A stretch of DNA of 64,000 bases, taken from NCBI RefSeq assembly GCF_030823405.1, contig NZ_JAUSXC010000001.1, forward strand, positions 2,773,001 through 2,837,000, written 5' to 3'. How positions within the stretch are numbered: position 1 is the first letter of the stretch; each line of letters begins with the position of its first letter. Positions 52,775 through 62,403 of this stretch are shown here, in pieces. The DNA is from Chryseobacterium ginsenosidimutans. Lineage in GTDB: Bacteria; Bacteroidota; Bacteroidia; Flavobacteriales; Weeksellaceae. A program made the translations under genes and the position numbers. The notes under the pieces were generated by a model. It ran no database searches. It was given only the letters and a program-made list of their open reading frames with translations, and was not told where the DNA came from.

Positions 52775-55009
52775 CTACTTATGAACGTCGATATCTGTAT
52801 TTTTTCTAAATGTGATTATTATTTTTAACCCGTTTTTATTTTCCAGCGAAAAAGTTCCGTCCAGCTGATCGGTAAGACCTCTCATCAGATTCATCCCGAG
52901 AGATTCTGTTTCATCAATATTAAAATCTTCCGGAAGTCCTACTCCATTATCTGAAATAATAAGCTCGTAAAAATCTTTTTCTGTATTTTTAAAAGAAACC
53001 ATTACCTCCCCCTTTTCTTCATCAGGAAAAGCATATTTTACAATATTATTAACCGCTTCATTAACAATTAATCCCATCGGAACTGCCTGCGCTACATCCA
53101 GAAAAACTTTTTCGGTATCCAGAACAAATCTGATGCTTTTTTCTGATGAATAACATTCTTTAATATAGCCTATCAATTCATAAATATACCAAGACATATC
53201 AATAGTTGAAAGATTATCAGACTGATACAGTTTCTGATGGATCAGCGACATCGCATGCATTCTGTGCTGGCTGTTCTGAATAGCCATTAATGCATCTTCA
53301 TTATCCAAATAAGCCGATTGGGTATTCAGAAGGCTGATAACGATCTGCAAATTATTCTTAACTCTATGGTGGATTTCTTTTAACAGCCATTCTTTTTCGG
53401 ACAGCAGTTTTTTCAGCTGTTCGTTCTGTTCATCGATTTGTTTTCTTTTTAATTCTAATTTTTTATTGGCATTACTTTTAAGCCTTGAACGGTTATAAAG
53501 CAAGGCTGCAAAAAGAATCAAAACTAAAATACTTCCAATAAAAACATATTTTATCACAGTATCATTGGTAACCTGAATCTCCAGAAGTTTTCCTTTTTGG
53601 GTAAGCAACTGTATATTTTTATCTTTTTGATCGGTCTCAAACTGAATTTTCAGACTGTTGATCTGTTTGCTTTTTTCACCGTTAAAAACAGAATCCGACA
53701 GTTTTTTATACAATTGATAATGCTCTATAGCATCAAGATATTTCCCCTGTGTTGAATCGGCCTTAAACCAAATCAGATAATTTTCTGAACGCAACATATC
53801 ATTCCCTGATTTTTTCGCCACCGAATCAAACAATGCAGCACTTTTATAGAATGCCGCGTAATCTTTTGTCTGATACCTGTAAAAAACAAAACCTCTCAGC
53901 AACGCTATTTGCTTATTATTCTTCTCGGCATTTTCACCGTAATAGCTAACCAGCTTTTTATAATAAATTTCGGCGTTTTTAAGTTGTTTAAGAATGGTAT
54001 AAGTACTGAACAAAATATAATTTTCCGTCATTTCAAATTCCTGATCGGCAATAGGATAACGGGTTTTATATTCTTTGATCATTTTAATCGCTTCTTCAAA
54101 TTTCCGCTGTCTGATGAGCATTGTAGACATATTGTTGGCAACAGTTCTTACATATCCATTATCGTTGTTCTTCTTTGCGATCGTTAACGCTTTTTCCCAG
54201 TATTTCATGGCATCGTCATTTTGACGAAGATAATAGTAAACCATTCCTGTATTGCTGTAAATAGAACTTAACTGCAAAGAATTATCATGAACATTAATGG
54301 CCGTTTTCTCCGCCAAAATACAGTATTTCAAAGCTTCTTCATAATTCGCTTTCTGAACCTCAGCTTGTATCAGCAAATTGTAAACCCCCTGTAATTCTTT
54401 AAACTTTAAAGAATTATAAACAGCCAACGACTGTTTCAGTAATTCTATGGATTTATCCGGATCTCCTTTTATACCATAAATCTCACCTAAATCTTTTAAA
54501 ACCGAAGCCTGTTTCAATGTTGTTCCTGAACTTTTAAAAAGTGATAACGCTTTTTCTTTGAGCTTTATCTTAATTTCCAAATTTTTAGTGCCATTATCGT
54601 ACATGAAAGAAAGTTCTTCATAACCTTCAGCAACCTGTTCAGTCATTTTATTAGTTTCAAAATAATGGATCGCCTGTTTCATTTTCGAAAAAGCCAAATT
54701 TCTAAGACCTTTTTCTTTGTCTATTTTAGCATCCAGAAGCATGGATTTTCCTTTACCTAGCTTATTACCGTTTTTTGAACTCAAAAGCATTGCCTGTTGG
54801 TTGAAAAATGATGCACTGTCCAAATCATTTTTAAATTCTCCCCTCTTTGTAAGATAGTAATCGCCCAAGTTTAGCAGTAAATCTGTTTTTTTTGTATCAT
54901 CTTTTGAAGAAAAAATAAGCTTTCTCAACTGTCCAGGACTTGAGTTTTTCTGAGCTTTTACTGAGATACTTAAAAACATCAAAACCAATGAAAAAATATA
55001 TATTTTCAT
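52775..55009 (-). CDS. TPR-containing sensor histidine kinase (HisKA_2 type)
   Basis: ATG at 55009 starts a signal peptide (MKIYIFSLVLMFLSISVKAQ); an ATG 12 codons earlier is less natural. The large extracytoplasmic part is built of tetratricopeptide repeats (about residues 50-420). It is followed by one membrane span, a coiled coil with KKLLSEKEWLLKE, the phospho-acceptor His in EIHHRVKNNLQIV (about residue 545) and an ATPase with NEAVNNIVKYAF and SDNGVGLP. The HHRVKNN form marks the HisKA_2/HWE-like group. It is the probable partner of the adjacent response regulator. Confidence 0.9.
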   Translation of the reverse strand: MKIYIFSLVLMFLSISVKAQKNSSPGQLRKLIFSSKDDTKKTDLLLNLGDYYLTKRGEFKNDLDSASFFNQQAMLLSSKNGNKLGKGKSMLLDAKIDKEKGLRNLAFSKMKQAIHYFETNKMTEQVAEGYEELSFMYDNGTKNLEIKIKLKEKALSLFKSSGTTLKQASVLKDLGEIYGIKGDPDKSIELLKQSLAVYNSLKFKELQGVYNLLIQAEVQKANYEEALKYCILAEKTAINVHDNSLQLSSIYSNTGMVYYYLRQNDDAMKYWEKALTIAKKNNDNGYVRTVANNMSTMLIRQRKFEEAIKMIKEYKTRYPIADQEFEMTENYILFSTYTILKQLKNAEIYYKKLVSYYGENAEKNNKQIALLRGFVFYRYQTKDYAAFYKSAALFDSVAKKSGNDMLRSENYLIWFKADSTQGKYLDAIEHYQLYKKLSDSVFNGEKSKQINSLKIQFETDQKDKNIQLLTQKGKLLEIQVTNDTVIKYVFIGSILVLILFAALLYNRSRLKSNANKKLELKRKQIDEQNEQLKKLLSEKEWLLKEIHHRVKNNLQIVISLLNTQSAYLDNEDALMAIQNSQHRMHAMSLIHQKLYQSDNLSTIDMSWYIYELIGYIKECYSSEKSIRFVLDTEKVFLDVAQAVPMGLIVNEAVNNIVKYAFPDEEKGEVMVSFKNTEKDFYELIISDNGVGLPEDFNIDETESLGMNLMRGLTDQLDGTFSLENKNGLKIIITFRKNTDIDVHK

Positions 55010-55090
55010 TACGTTTCTAGTGATAAAATAAAACTTGGAATTCATTTTTTAAAGATAATTCATTATATGATTATGTACCAGTTTTTACCA

Positions 55091-55771
55091 TTAGTTTTTA
55101 CGGTGATAAAGATAGCAGATAATCATCGCCAAGCCAGGTGCAACAAGTGTTACAAGCCCCAGTTGCTTTCCTGCAAAAGCGCCTAAAAAACAACCTACTA
55201 AAAAGCCAAGAATAGTAATCAATTGCTTTTTGAGGCTCACCAGTGAATCAGGATCTTTGAAACCGTTTCTAATTAAATTTCCGAAATCCAGTGAAGCCTG
55301 CGTAACATTCCCTGTCATCATCGTAGTAGGTCCATGCGTTTCTTTAGCATAGAGTTTCCCGAAAGCATTCTGAAGTCCCATCGCAAAAACAGTGACCATC
55401 ACAACAGCATACATCATCCAGCTTGTAAAAAAACCTGTATAATTAAGTATTCCGACAACAATTCCACTTAAAAGTAACAGGAATCCTTCCCAAAATAAAA
55501 TAGTATAATGATTGGTCACTTTATAGGCAATTCGTCCACCGGCAATGACAGCCAGAATAAATACAGGAAAAGTAAGCAGCTTTATCCATGCATTAACATC
55601 CGAACCTTTCACAATCTGATAGGCAAATACAATAAAGTTTCCTGTAACATGTGCAGAAAAAATGGAGTCTGCCGATACAAAAGTGACGGTGTCACAATAG
55701 CCTGCAATCATAGCGAGCAATAAAGTGACAAAACCTATATTATGTTTTATTTCTGTTGTACTTATTTCCAT
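55091..55771 (-). CDS. YoaK/DUF1275 family membrane protein
   Basis: The 226-residue protein has six hydrophobic spans and the DUF1275 features AMIAGYCDTVTFVSADSIFSAHVTGNFIVF and MTGNVTQASLDFG. The family is widespread and of unknown function, with a permease-like layout. It lies 5 nt after dps and 45-80 nt before the kinase gene, inside the long minus-strand operon. Confidence 0.85.
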   Translation of the reverse strand: MEISTTEIKHNIGFVTLLLAMIAGYCDTVTFVSADSIFSAHVTGNFIVFAYQIVKGSDVNAWIKLLTFPVFILAVIAGGRIAYKVTNHYTILFWEGFLLLLSGIVVGILNYTGFFTSWMMYAVVMVTVFAMGLQNAFGKLYAKETHGPTTMMTGNVTQASLDFGNLIRNGFKDPDSLVSLKKQLITILGFLVGCFLGAFAGKQLGLVTLVAPGLAMIICYLYHRKN

Positions 55772-55776
55772 TATAT

Positions 55777-56250
55777 TTATTTTAAATGTGAACGCAGCAT
55801 CCAGGCCATTTTCTCGTGAGTTTCCAATAATCCTGTAATATAATCGCTAGTTCCCGCATCACGGAATTCGACTGCAAAATTTTCAATATTTTCACGAAGA
55901 TGGATGATAATGCTTTCATGATCAGACAATAATTCTTTCATATAAGTAAGACTATCATTAGACTCTAAATGACTTTCTGAAAGATGTGTTAATGAAAGAT
56001 ATTCCCTCAGTGTAGCCGGAGCATAATGACCTAAAATCCTGATTCTTTCGGCAAGGTCATCAATAATCGTGTCCAATTGCTCATACTGTGCCTGGAAAAA
56101 CAAATGTTTATTGTAAAAATCGGCACCTTCTACATTCCAGTGCGCTTTTCTGGTTTTTGTGCAGAGTATAAATTCGTCTGCTAAGGTTGCAACTAATACT
56201 TCAGCTACTTTAGCTAAGTTTACGTTTTTTATTCCAATTGAAGTTTTCAT
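55777..56250 (-). CDS. dps: Dps/ferritin-like DNA-protecting protein
   Basis: The 157-residue four-helix protein has the Dps ferroxidase signature KAHWNVEGADFYNKHLFFQAQYEQLDTIIDDLAERI, supplying the inter-subunit His, Asp and Glu iron ligands. Dps dodecamers oxidise iron with peroxide and shield DNA. It starts 1 nt after the DoxX gene stop and is 5 nt from the DUF1275 gene. This suggests that the operon answers oxidative or starvation stress. Confidence 0.92.
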   Translation of the reverse strand: MKTSIGIKNVNLAKVAEVLVATLADEFILCTKTRKAHWNVEGADFYNKHLFFQAQYEQLDTIIDDLAERIRILGHYAPATLREYLSLTHLSESHLESNDSLTYMKELLSDHESIIIHLRENIENFAVEFRDAGTSDYITGLLETHEKMAWMLRSHLK

Positions 56251-56251
56251 T

Positions 56252-56677
56252 TTAAAGTAAGTTTAATAGATAATAATCGAGTGAATATTTTCCTGCACCC
56301 AAGGCAAGAACTAACAGTAAAGACAAGGTGTACATATAAGGAACGTCTCGTACTTCCGGAGAATCTTTTCTGTGAACTACAAAATAGCCAATTGCTGTAA
56401 CACCAATCGTCGGCAAAACGGCGAGCCTTGTTCCCAATCCCAGAATAATTAAAAAAGGAACCACCAAATCGGAAAATGAAGCAACTAAAGCATTCATTTT
56501 ATCGGGAAGCCCAAGCGGATTCGGGATAACTTCTTTGTTCCCGTTTTCCAGTCTGAATTTTTTCAGTCCGTGGACTCTGAAAAGCTCAATCGCCAGAAGT
56601 ACCCTGAAGATCAGAAAGGCAACATCGTTAAATGATGATCCTAAATCTGAGGTTAAAATTTGTTTTAAAATTTCCAT
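56252..56677 (-). CDS. DoxX family membrane protein
   Basis: The 141-residue protein has four hydrophobic spans and the DoxX pattern: an LFRVLLAIELFRVHGLKKF first segment, FSDLVVPFLIILGLGTRLAVLPT and a terminal LVLALGAGKYSLDY. DoxX-like proteins are linked to redox or thiol stress in the membrane; the exact role is unclear. Packed 11 nt after the amidohydrolase gene. Confidence 0.85.
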   Translation of the reverse strand: MEILKQILTSDLGSSFNDVAFLIFRVLLAIELFRVHGLKKFRLENGNKEVIPNPLGLPDKMNALVASFSDLVVPFLIILGLGTRLAVLPTIGVTAIGYFVVHRKDSPEVRDVPYMYTLSLLLVLALGAGKYSLDYYLLNLL

Positions 56678-56688
56678 GATTTATATTT

Positions 56689-58578
56689 TTAAAAAGCAAA
56701 ACAAGAACATCCCAATGCGCCCCAGAATGAATGGTAATTATTAACCGGAAGATTGCTCATTCTAGTATGGTCATGATTGTGTTGGTGAACATCACAACTT
56801 CCTGCACAACTGTGAACCTGAGAAGTTAAAGGTGTTTTGAAACCCACTTTTGCATTTTTTTCAATTGCTTTCTGAGTATGTCCGCCAACAGGATAATAGC
56901 CGTTGTACAGCTTTGTCGGCGACCAATCCGGAAGAATAGGAATCGAAGGTGGTGCAAACGATGAAAATTCTCCTTTTGCATAGACAATTTTACCATCCAC
57001 AACCGTCATTTCAGCTTCGATACTTTTGATTTCTTCATCCTCGACAGTGAAATAATCTCTATCTAAAACAGCGAGATCTGCAAACATTCCGACTTGGATA
57101 TCTCCTTTTTTTTGCTGTTCCTGAGAAAACCAAGCACTTCCTTTAGTATATAATTCTAATGCTGTATTTCGGTCTAACCTTGTGTCGGTATACAACTGAA
57201 GTCCGCCAACCGTTTTCCCAACCGTTAACCAATACATAGAAACCCACGGATTATAACTGCTTACTCTTGTAGCATCAGAACCACCGCCAACAGGCACTTC
57301 CATTTCCAGCATTTTTTTGATCGGAGGAGTATTTTCAGCAGCATTAGCACCATATTGATCGGTAAAATATTCTCCCTGATACGCCATTCTGCTTTGGATA
57401 GCAATTCCTCCACCTAAACTTTTTACTCTTTCAATATTTCTTTCATCGATCGTTTCGGCATGGTCGAAAATCCACGCAAGACCGTTGAAAGGAATTTCCT
57501 GATTTACTTTTTCAAAAACATTTAAAAACCGGGTAATACTTTCATTGTACGTCGCATGAAGGCGGAAAGGCCAGCGGTTTTCAACAAGCAATCGGACCAC
57601 TTTTTCAAGATCAGCTTCCATATTTTCTGGTAAATCGGGTCTTGGCTGTAAGAAATCTTCAAAATCTGCTGCTGAGAAAACCAACATCTCTCCTGCTCCG
57701 TTATGACGGTACATATCGTCACCCTGATATAATTTCACGGTATCAATCCATTCGCTGAAATCTTCAAACTCATTTTTCGGCTTCTGAGTGAACAAATTAT
57801 AAGCAATTCTTACAGTGAGCTGTTTATTTTCATTTAATTCATTCACCACCTGATAATCATCTGGGAAATTTTGGAAACCTCCACCAGCATCAATCACGCT
57901 TGTAATTCCGAAACGGTTTAATTCTTTCATAAAATGTCTGGTAGAATTCACCTGATGCTCGTACGAAAGTTTCGGACCTTTCGCAAGAGTTGAATATAAA
58001 ATCATGGCATTGGGTGTAGCAATAATTAATCCTGTCGGTTCACCATTGGCATCTCTCTCAATCTGTCCGCCCGGAGGTGCCGGTGTATTTTTTGTGTAGC
58101 CAACTGCTTTTAAAGCTGCCCGGTTCATCAATGCCCTGTCATACAAATGAAGGATAAAAACAGGCGTCTCGGGAGCAATTTTGTTTATTTCCTCCAGTGT
58201 CGGCATTCTTCTTTCCGCAAACTGAAATTCTGACCAGCCCCCAACCACGCGAACCCATTGCGGAGAAGGTGTACGGTCAACCTGTTCTTTCAACATTCTC
58301 AATGCATCTGCTAACGAAGGAACACCGTCCCATCTTAACTCAAGATTAAAATTTAAACCGCCACGAATCAAGTGGATATGAGAATCGTTGATTCCGGGAA
58401 CCACTCTTCTCTTTTTTAAATCGATAATTTTTGTTGATTCCTCCGCAAACTGATCAATCAAACCATCATTTCCAACGGCGATGATTTTTCCTTCTTTAAT
58501 AGCAACTGCTGAAATATCAGGAGTCTCCTTATTAAAACTATGGATTTTTCCGTTGTATAAAATAAGATCTGCCTTCAT
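56689..58578 (-). CDS. YtcJ-like amidohydrolase with Cys/His-rich C-terminal tail
   Basis: The 629-residue metal-dependent hydrolase (Amidohydro_3 group) starts MKADLILYNGKIHSFN, has the metal motif GINDSHIHL near residue 65, FDHAETID, and GGGSDATRVSSYNPW near the end of the barrel. After the usual domain end it carries a 40-residue tail with HSCAGSCDVHQHNHDH and GCSCFAF: four Cys and several His that could bind a metal. It has no signal peptide. It starts 2 nt after the M17-domain gene. The substrate is unknown; the family includes N-substituted formamide deformylases. Confidence 0.88.
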   Translation of the reverse strand: MKADLILYNGKIHSFNKETPDISAVAIKEGKIIAVGNDGLIDQFAEESTKIIDLKKRRVVPGINDSHIHLIRGGLNFNLELRWDGVPSLADALRMLKEQVDRTPSPQWVRVVGGWSEFQFAERRMPTLEEINKIAPETPVFILHLYDRALMNRAALKAVGYTKNTPAPPGGQIERDANGEPTGLIIATPNAMILYSTLAKGPKLSYEHQVNSTRHFMKELNRFGITSVIDAGGGFQNFPDDYQVVNELNENKQLTVRIAYNLFTQKPKNEFEDFSEWIDTVKLYQGDDMYRHNGAGEMLVFSAADFEDFLQPRPDLPENMEADLEKVVRLLVENRWPFRLHATYNESITRFLNVFEKVNQEIPFNGLAWIFDHAETIDERNIERVKSLGGGIAIQSRMAYQGEYFTDQYGANAAENTPPIKKMLEMEVPVGGGSDATRVSSYNPWVSMYWLTVGKTVGGLQLYTDTRLDRNTALELYTKGSAWFSQEQQKKGDIQVGMFADLAVLDRDYFTVEDEEIKSIEAEMTVVDGKIVYAKGEFSSFAPPSIPILPDWSPTKLYNGYYPVGGHTQKAIEKNAKVGFKTPLTSQVHSCAGSCDVHQHNHDHTRMSNLPVNNYHSFWGALGCSCFAF

Positions 58579-58580
58579 GA

Positions 58581-59327
58581 TTATTTGGTGTTAAGTTTTG
58601 TAATAGCATCCTTAATTCCACCTCCTGCAAAAGTAAAAAATGATGGTCCTGCCAATAAAATCAGCTTTTGTAATTTCATTTTATCTGAAAAATGTTTTTC
58701 ATTTAAATAAGACTGTGCACGATAGGCTTCAAAAGCTCCTAGGACTACATTTCTTGCCACCAAAGCTGTTGGAGAATCGATTCCTGCATCTTTGATATCG
58801 CTTGCAAAAGAGGCGGTTTTCACTTTCAGCTTTAAGGCTTCTCTCATGGCTACACTTCCGACTTCTTTCATTAATTCAGGGTCGAAAGAATTTCTGTTCC
58901 CCAATCCGATTAACAGTAATTTTTTTGACGCTAAACTTCCTTTTGGAGGATCAATTAACAAGGTTTCCAACGCATGCCCTTTGAACTGTCCGTTTTTTCT
59001 TACTTCGGTAATAATTCCTTTTAACGATTCATCCAGATGAACCATCCCGTTCAGTTCTTTAGGCAGTGCAGGCGGATTGAAAATATCACCTTCCGTATAT
59101 TCGAAAACACAGGCAATCTGAAGATCTGCCACTGCGGCAGAAGGTCCCTGAACAAGTCCGACTATGGAAATGCCATCTACTGTTCCCCACATTTTTGTAG
59201 TTCCGACCGTTGCTTTGGCCTCAGTTGCTGTCTGTGCAGAGACGAAATTGGTCATTGAAGTTGTCAGAACAAAAGCAGTAAAGATTGCTTTAGACCAATT
59301 AAAATATTTTGAAATTGAATTTTGCAT
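58581..59327 (-). CDS. exported protein consisting only of an M17 aminopeptidase N-terminal domain
   Basis: The 248-residue protein has a signal peptide ending near FVSAQ (residue 32) and then the macro-like N-terminal domain of leucyl aminopeptidases (LEYTEGD-type strand, LLIDPPKGSLASKKLLLIGLGNRNSFDPELMKEVGSVAMREALKLKVKTASFASDI). The metal-binding catalytic domain is absent and the frame ends normally, so this is a stand-alone binding domain rather than a peptidase. Its role in this operon is unknown. Spacing is 2 nt to the amidohydrolase and 20 nt from the porin gene. Confidence 0.8.
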   Translation of the reverse strand: MQNSISKYFNWSKAIFTAFVLTTSMTNFVSAQTATEAKATVGTTKMWGTVDGISIVGLVQGPSAAVADLQIACVFEYTEGDIFNPPALPKELNGMVHLDESLKGIITEVRKNGQFKGHALETLLIDPPKGSLASKKLLLIGLGNRNSFDPELMKEVGSVAMREALKLKVKTASFASDIKDAGIDSPTALVARNVVLGAFEAYRAQSYLNEKHFSDKMKLQKLILLAGPSFFTFAGGGIKDAITKLNTK

Positions 59328-59347
59328 AATAAATGAATTAATAATGG

Positions 59348-60748
59348 TTAAAATTTGAATCCTAAGCGGACATTATAAAAAACTCCACTTTTGGCATCAG
59401 GAATAATATCCTCAATAAAAGCACCTTTTTGGAAATACTGAATTCCACTTACTAAAGAAATATATCTATTAAAACTATAGGTGAAATTGGTAAGATAAGC
59501 GGTTCCTATATATCGTTTGTCTGAGCTGCTCCCGGGTCGGTTCAAGGCTCCGCTTGGTCTATAAACACCGTCATTCAGGGAATATCGCCAGTTTAAAACG
59601 ACATCCATCTGCATTTTTAGTTTAGAAGTTAAATCCAGCGTTGCATACGGATGAATATCAATGAGATTGACAGGCCCAACCTGCGGACTGAAGCCAAAAT
59701 AACCGCCTTTCGGATAGAGAGGATTAAACGTATTGAGTTTTCCGTCGTCTTTCGATTTGTCTCCCGAAATGTAATCGTTCCGAAGGTTAATACTTGGCTT
59801 AAACTTAATATTTTCAAACAGATACCCTATATCGACAGAACCTGTCCATGCGCTGATATTTTCATCTCCGAAAGTTCCAAATTGATAAGCCGCTTCCAGA
59901 TTATAGATAAATCCGCCGCCATATTTCCAGAATCTTCCGCCGATGGTGTGACGTTTTTCTTTAGCTGTTCCGGCTTCAAAAACAGATTCATCTCTTCGGA
60001 TTCCGATGTAATATAAATCAAGATTTCCTGCCTCTGGAACAATAATTTTCGAATATAATCCCCAAACATTGAGCTGTTTTGACATTCTATTATCAAAAAC
60101 CCCAACGTTGATACTGTCTGCCATCATAGCAAAGGCGTCGATTGAAATATTTTTTCCGGAATACATCAATTTAGCTCCTGTAAAAGAAAGCCGTGCATTG
60201 GGACCTTCCCGTACGGAAATCAATCTTCCCGAACCATAATCCAATTCCTGCCGCCCTATTCTAGAAACCAATTTTCTGTCCTGATTTTTAAAAATATCAA
60301 CATCCACAAAGAAATTTTGAATATTCAGCTGATCTTCGTCAATTCCTCTTGAACCGTTTTTTCTTCCGTTTTGTAAAGCGCTTCGAATTTGTGAAAAAAC
60401 TCTTACATTTTCACCCAAATGCAGATCGGCATGAAGGTCGTAGCGCTGCAGAAAAAAGTTATTGTGACCGATATCCAGCCTTCCCCAATCTTCATTATTG
60501 AAATCCACATATTCATATCGCGCTTCTCCTCCAAAAGACAGATAGCTATTTTTCTTTTCATTAAGAGGAAGAAATTTAACTTTATGATAAAAAGTATCAG
60601 CCGAATCTTTTAAATATTCATAGTTTTCATCGTAGCGCAAAAGTTTGAAACTCTGGGCGGATAAATTTTCAGAACATAAAAATATAATTAATAGAATAAT
60701 TTTTAATAACGATATGGAAGATGTAGATTTCAACATTGAAAATTTCAT
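59348..60748 (-). CDS. alginate-export-family outer-membrane beta-barrel porin
   Basis: The 466-residue exported protein (hydrophobic N-terminal signal to about ENLSAQ) shows the alternating strands of the AlgE-like alginate_exp family: LSFGGEARYEYVDFNN near the start, SRIGRQELDYGSGRLISVREGPNARLSFTGAKL, and a C-terminal strand ending VRLGFKF with terminal Phe. It probably lets a small or anionic substrate cross the outer membrane for the neighbouring hydrolases; no alginate genes are nearby. Confidence 0.87.
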   Translation of the reverse strand: MKFSMLKSTSSISLLKIILLIIFLCSENLSAQSFKLLRYDENYEYLKDSADTFYHKVKFLPLNEKKNSYLSFGGEARYEYVDFNNEDWGRLDIGHNNFFLQRYDLHADLHLGENVRVFSQIRSALQNGRKNGSRGIDEDQLNIQNFFVDVDIFKNQDRKLVSRIGRQELDYGSGRLISVREGPNARLSFTGAKLMYSGKNISIDAFAMMADSINVGVFDNRMSKQLNVWGLYSKIIVPEAGNLDLYYIGIRRDESVFEAGTAKEKRHTIGGRFWKYGGGFIYNLEAAYQFGTFGDENISAWTGSVDIGYLFENIKFKPSINLRNDYISGDKSKDDGKLNTFNPLYPKGGYFGFSPQVGPVNLIDIHPYATLDLTSKLKMQMDVVLNWRYSLNDGVYRPSGALNRPGSSSDKRYIGTAYLTNFTYSFNRYISLVSGIQYFQKGAFIEDIIPDAKSGVFYNVRLGFKF

Positions 60749-60755
60749 ATAAACA

Positions 60756-61388
60756 TTAATGGTTCAACATATTGTGAGCATAGTGAATACCCAATCCGTA
60801 AGAACCACCGCATTTTTTCATTAAGTCGGTTACGGCAACATACGTCTCCTGACGCGCCCAATCTCTCTGCAGTTCTAAGATATACTGAATAGAAGTCATA
60901 GGTTTTACTCCTGCGTGAATCATTCTCTGGATAGCTCTTTCGTGCGCTTCATCGCTTACATCACCACAAGCATCGGTGATTACGTACACATCATAATTTT
61001 CTTCCAGTGCAGATAGTGCCGGTCCTACGATACATACACCCGTCCATAATCCAGCGAAAACCAATTTTTGCTTCTGAGTTCCAACGATTGCTTTGTAAGC
61101 GGCTTCATCTTCCCAGGTATTCATTGTTGTTCTGTCGATATAACCTGAAGTTGCGATTGGATATGCCTCTTCAATTTCAGGAAAAACAGGTCCTGAAAAG
61201 CTTTCTTCAGCAACGGTTGTTACGATCGTCGGTACATTGAAAATTTTGGAAGCTCCACAAACCACCGCAACATTATTACGAAGTTCGTTCATGGAGATAC
61301 TTTTTGTCGCAAATGCCATTTGACCTTCAAAATCAATGAGTACAAGAGCGTGATTATCCGGAGATAACAGTTTTGATGATGGTTTCAT
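60756..61388 (-). CDS. YcaC-like isochorismatase-fold hydrolase
   Basis: The 210-residue cysteine hydrolase has the isochorismatase fold with catalytic Asp in LVLIDFEGQMAF, Lys/Arg positions in the centre, and the nucleophile Cys in FAGLWTGVCIVGPAL (about residue 117). YcaC-type members have unclear substrates, possibly amides or nitriles. It lies 7 nt before the porin gene and 43 nt after the exported hydrolase gene. Confidence 0.87.
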   Translation of the reverse strand: MKPSSKLLSPDNHALVLIDFEGQMAFATKSISMNELRNNVAVVCGASKIFNVPTIVTTVAEESFSGPVFPEIEEAYPIATSGYIDRTTMNTWEDEAAYKAIVGTQKQKLVFAGLWTGVCIVGPALSALEENYDVYVITDACGDVSDEAHERAIQRMIHAGVKPMTSIQYILELQRDWARQETYVAVTDLMKKCGGSYGLGIHYAHNMLNH

Positions 61389-61431
61389 AAAAGTTTATTT
61401 ATTTGTTATTATTTTTAGGTTATTTAAAAAA

Positions 61432-62334
61432 TTACTGCTTCAAAAATTTGATGAATTCAGCATTGAATTTATCTTTCTCTTCAATAAACAAAGCGTGACC
61501 ACTTTTCTCAAAAGGAATTAATTGTGAACCGGCAATCGCTTTATGCATTTGTTCAGCCAATTCGTAAGAGACAATTCTGTCCTGTTTTGCGTGAAGAATA
61601 AGTGTCGGGATTTTGATTTTTGGCAGATCTCCTCTCAAATCTTCATCTCTCAAGGCAATTAATGCCTGTTCCATGGCATACGGAGAAGACTGCATCTCGA
61701 TACTTCCCAACCAGGCGCCTATTCCGGGCGAAACGGAAGTTGCCGATAAAACAAATCTTTCACCTATTTTATTCAATAATGCAGGTCTGTCTGTATTGTT
61801 AAGCTCTACCCATTTTGTAATGTCTTCTTTGGTGAAAAACGGATATGGAAAATCCGGTCTTTTGGTGTGAACAGGTGCAGCAGCAGCGAACAACGCCAAT
61901 TTGCTAACGTGAGCAGCATTATATTTTGCAACATAGTGTAAGGCAATTGCTCCGCCCATAGAATGTCCTCCCAACGTGGCATCTTTAACATCTAATTTGT
62001 CCAGAACAGTTTTGATATCTGCTGCAAATTGGTCATAGTCATACTTTCCGTAAGGCTTGTCTGACTGTCCGAATCCTCTTAAAGTGATTCCTATGACACG
62101 ATATCCGGCTTCAATTAAAGGATGATACTGATACTCCCAGGAAGCATCGCTTACCGGATATCCGTGAATTAAGACGACAGTTTTTCCTTCGCCAAGATCG
62201 GTAACATGAAGTCGAACATTTGGCTCAACCTCAATATATTCTGCTCTTGCTTTTGTTGTATTTTGGGCATTAACACTTGTTATGAATACTGTTGTTAATA
62301 AAACCGCAGTACTCAGCATTGATTTTAGCTTCAT
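61432..62334 (-). CDS. exported alpha/beta hydrolase
   Basis: The 300-residue protein has a signal peptide (to about SVNAQ, residue 24), so it works in the periplasm. Ser125 in GGHSMGG is the nucleophile, with HGYP as oxyanion motif, Asp in LILHAKQDRIV and His in EKSGHALFIEE completing the triad. The fold resembles epoxide hydrolases, haloalkane dehalogenases and esterases; the substrate is unknown. It is distinct from the haloperoxidase-like paralogues in the same operon. Confidence 0.88.
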   Translation of the reverse strand: MKLKSMLSTAVLLTTVFITSVNAQNTTKARAEYIEVEPNVRLHVTDLGEGKTVVLIHGYPVSDASWEYQYHPLIEAGYRVIGITLRGFGQSDKPYGKYDYDQFAADIKTVLDKLDVKDATLGGHSMGGAIALHYVAKYNAAHVSKLALFAAAAPVHTKRPDFPYPFFTKEDITKWVELNNTDRPALLNKIGERFVLSATSVSPGIGAWLGSIEMQSSPYAMEQALIALRDEDLRGDLPKIKIPTLILHAKQDRIVSYELAEQMHKAIAGSQLIPFEKSGHALFIEEKDKFNAEFIKFLKQ

Positions 62335-62403
62335 GATATTATATTTAAAGATTTATTTAAAAAAGTTTATCTAAAATGTCAGATGTTAACTGTTGAAAAT
62401 AAA

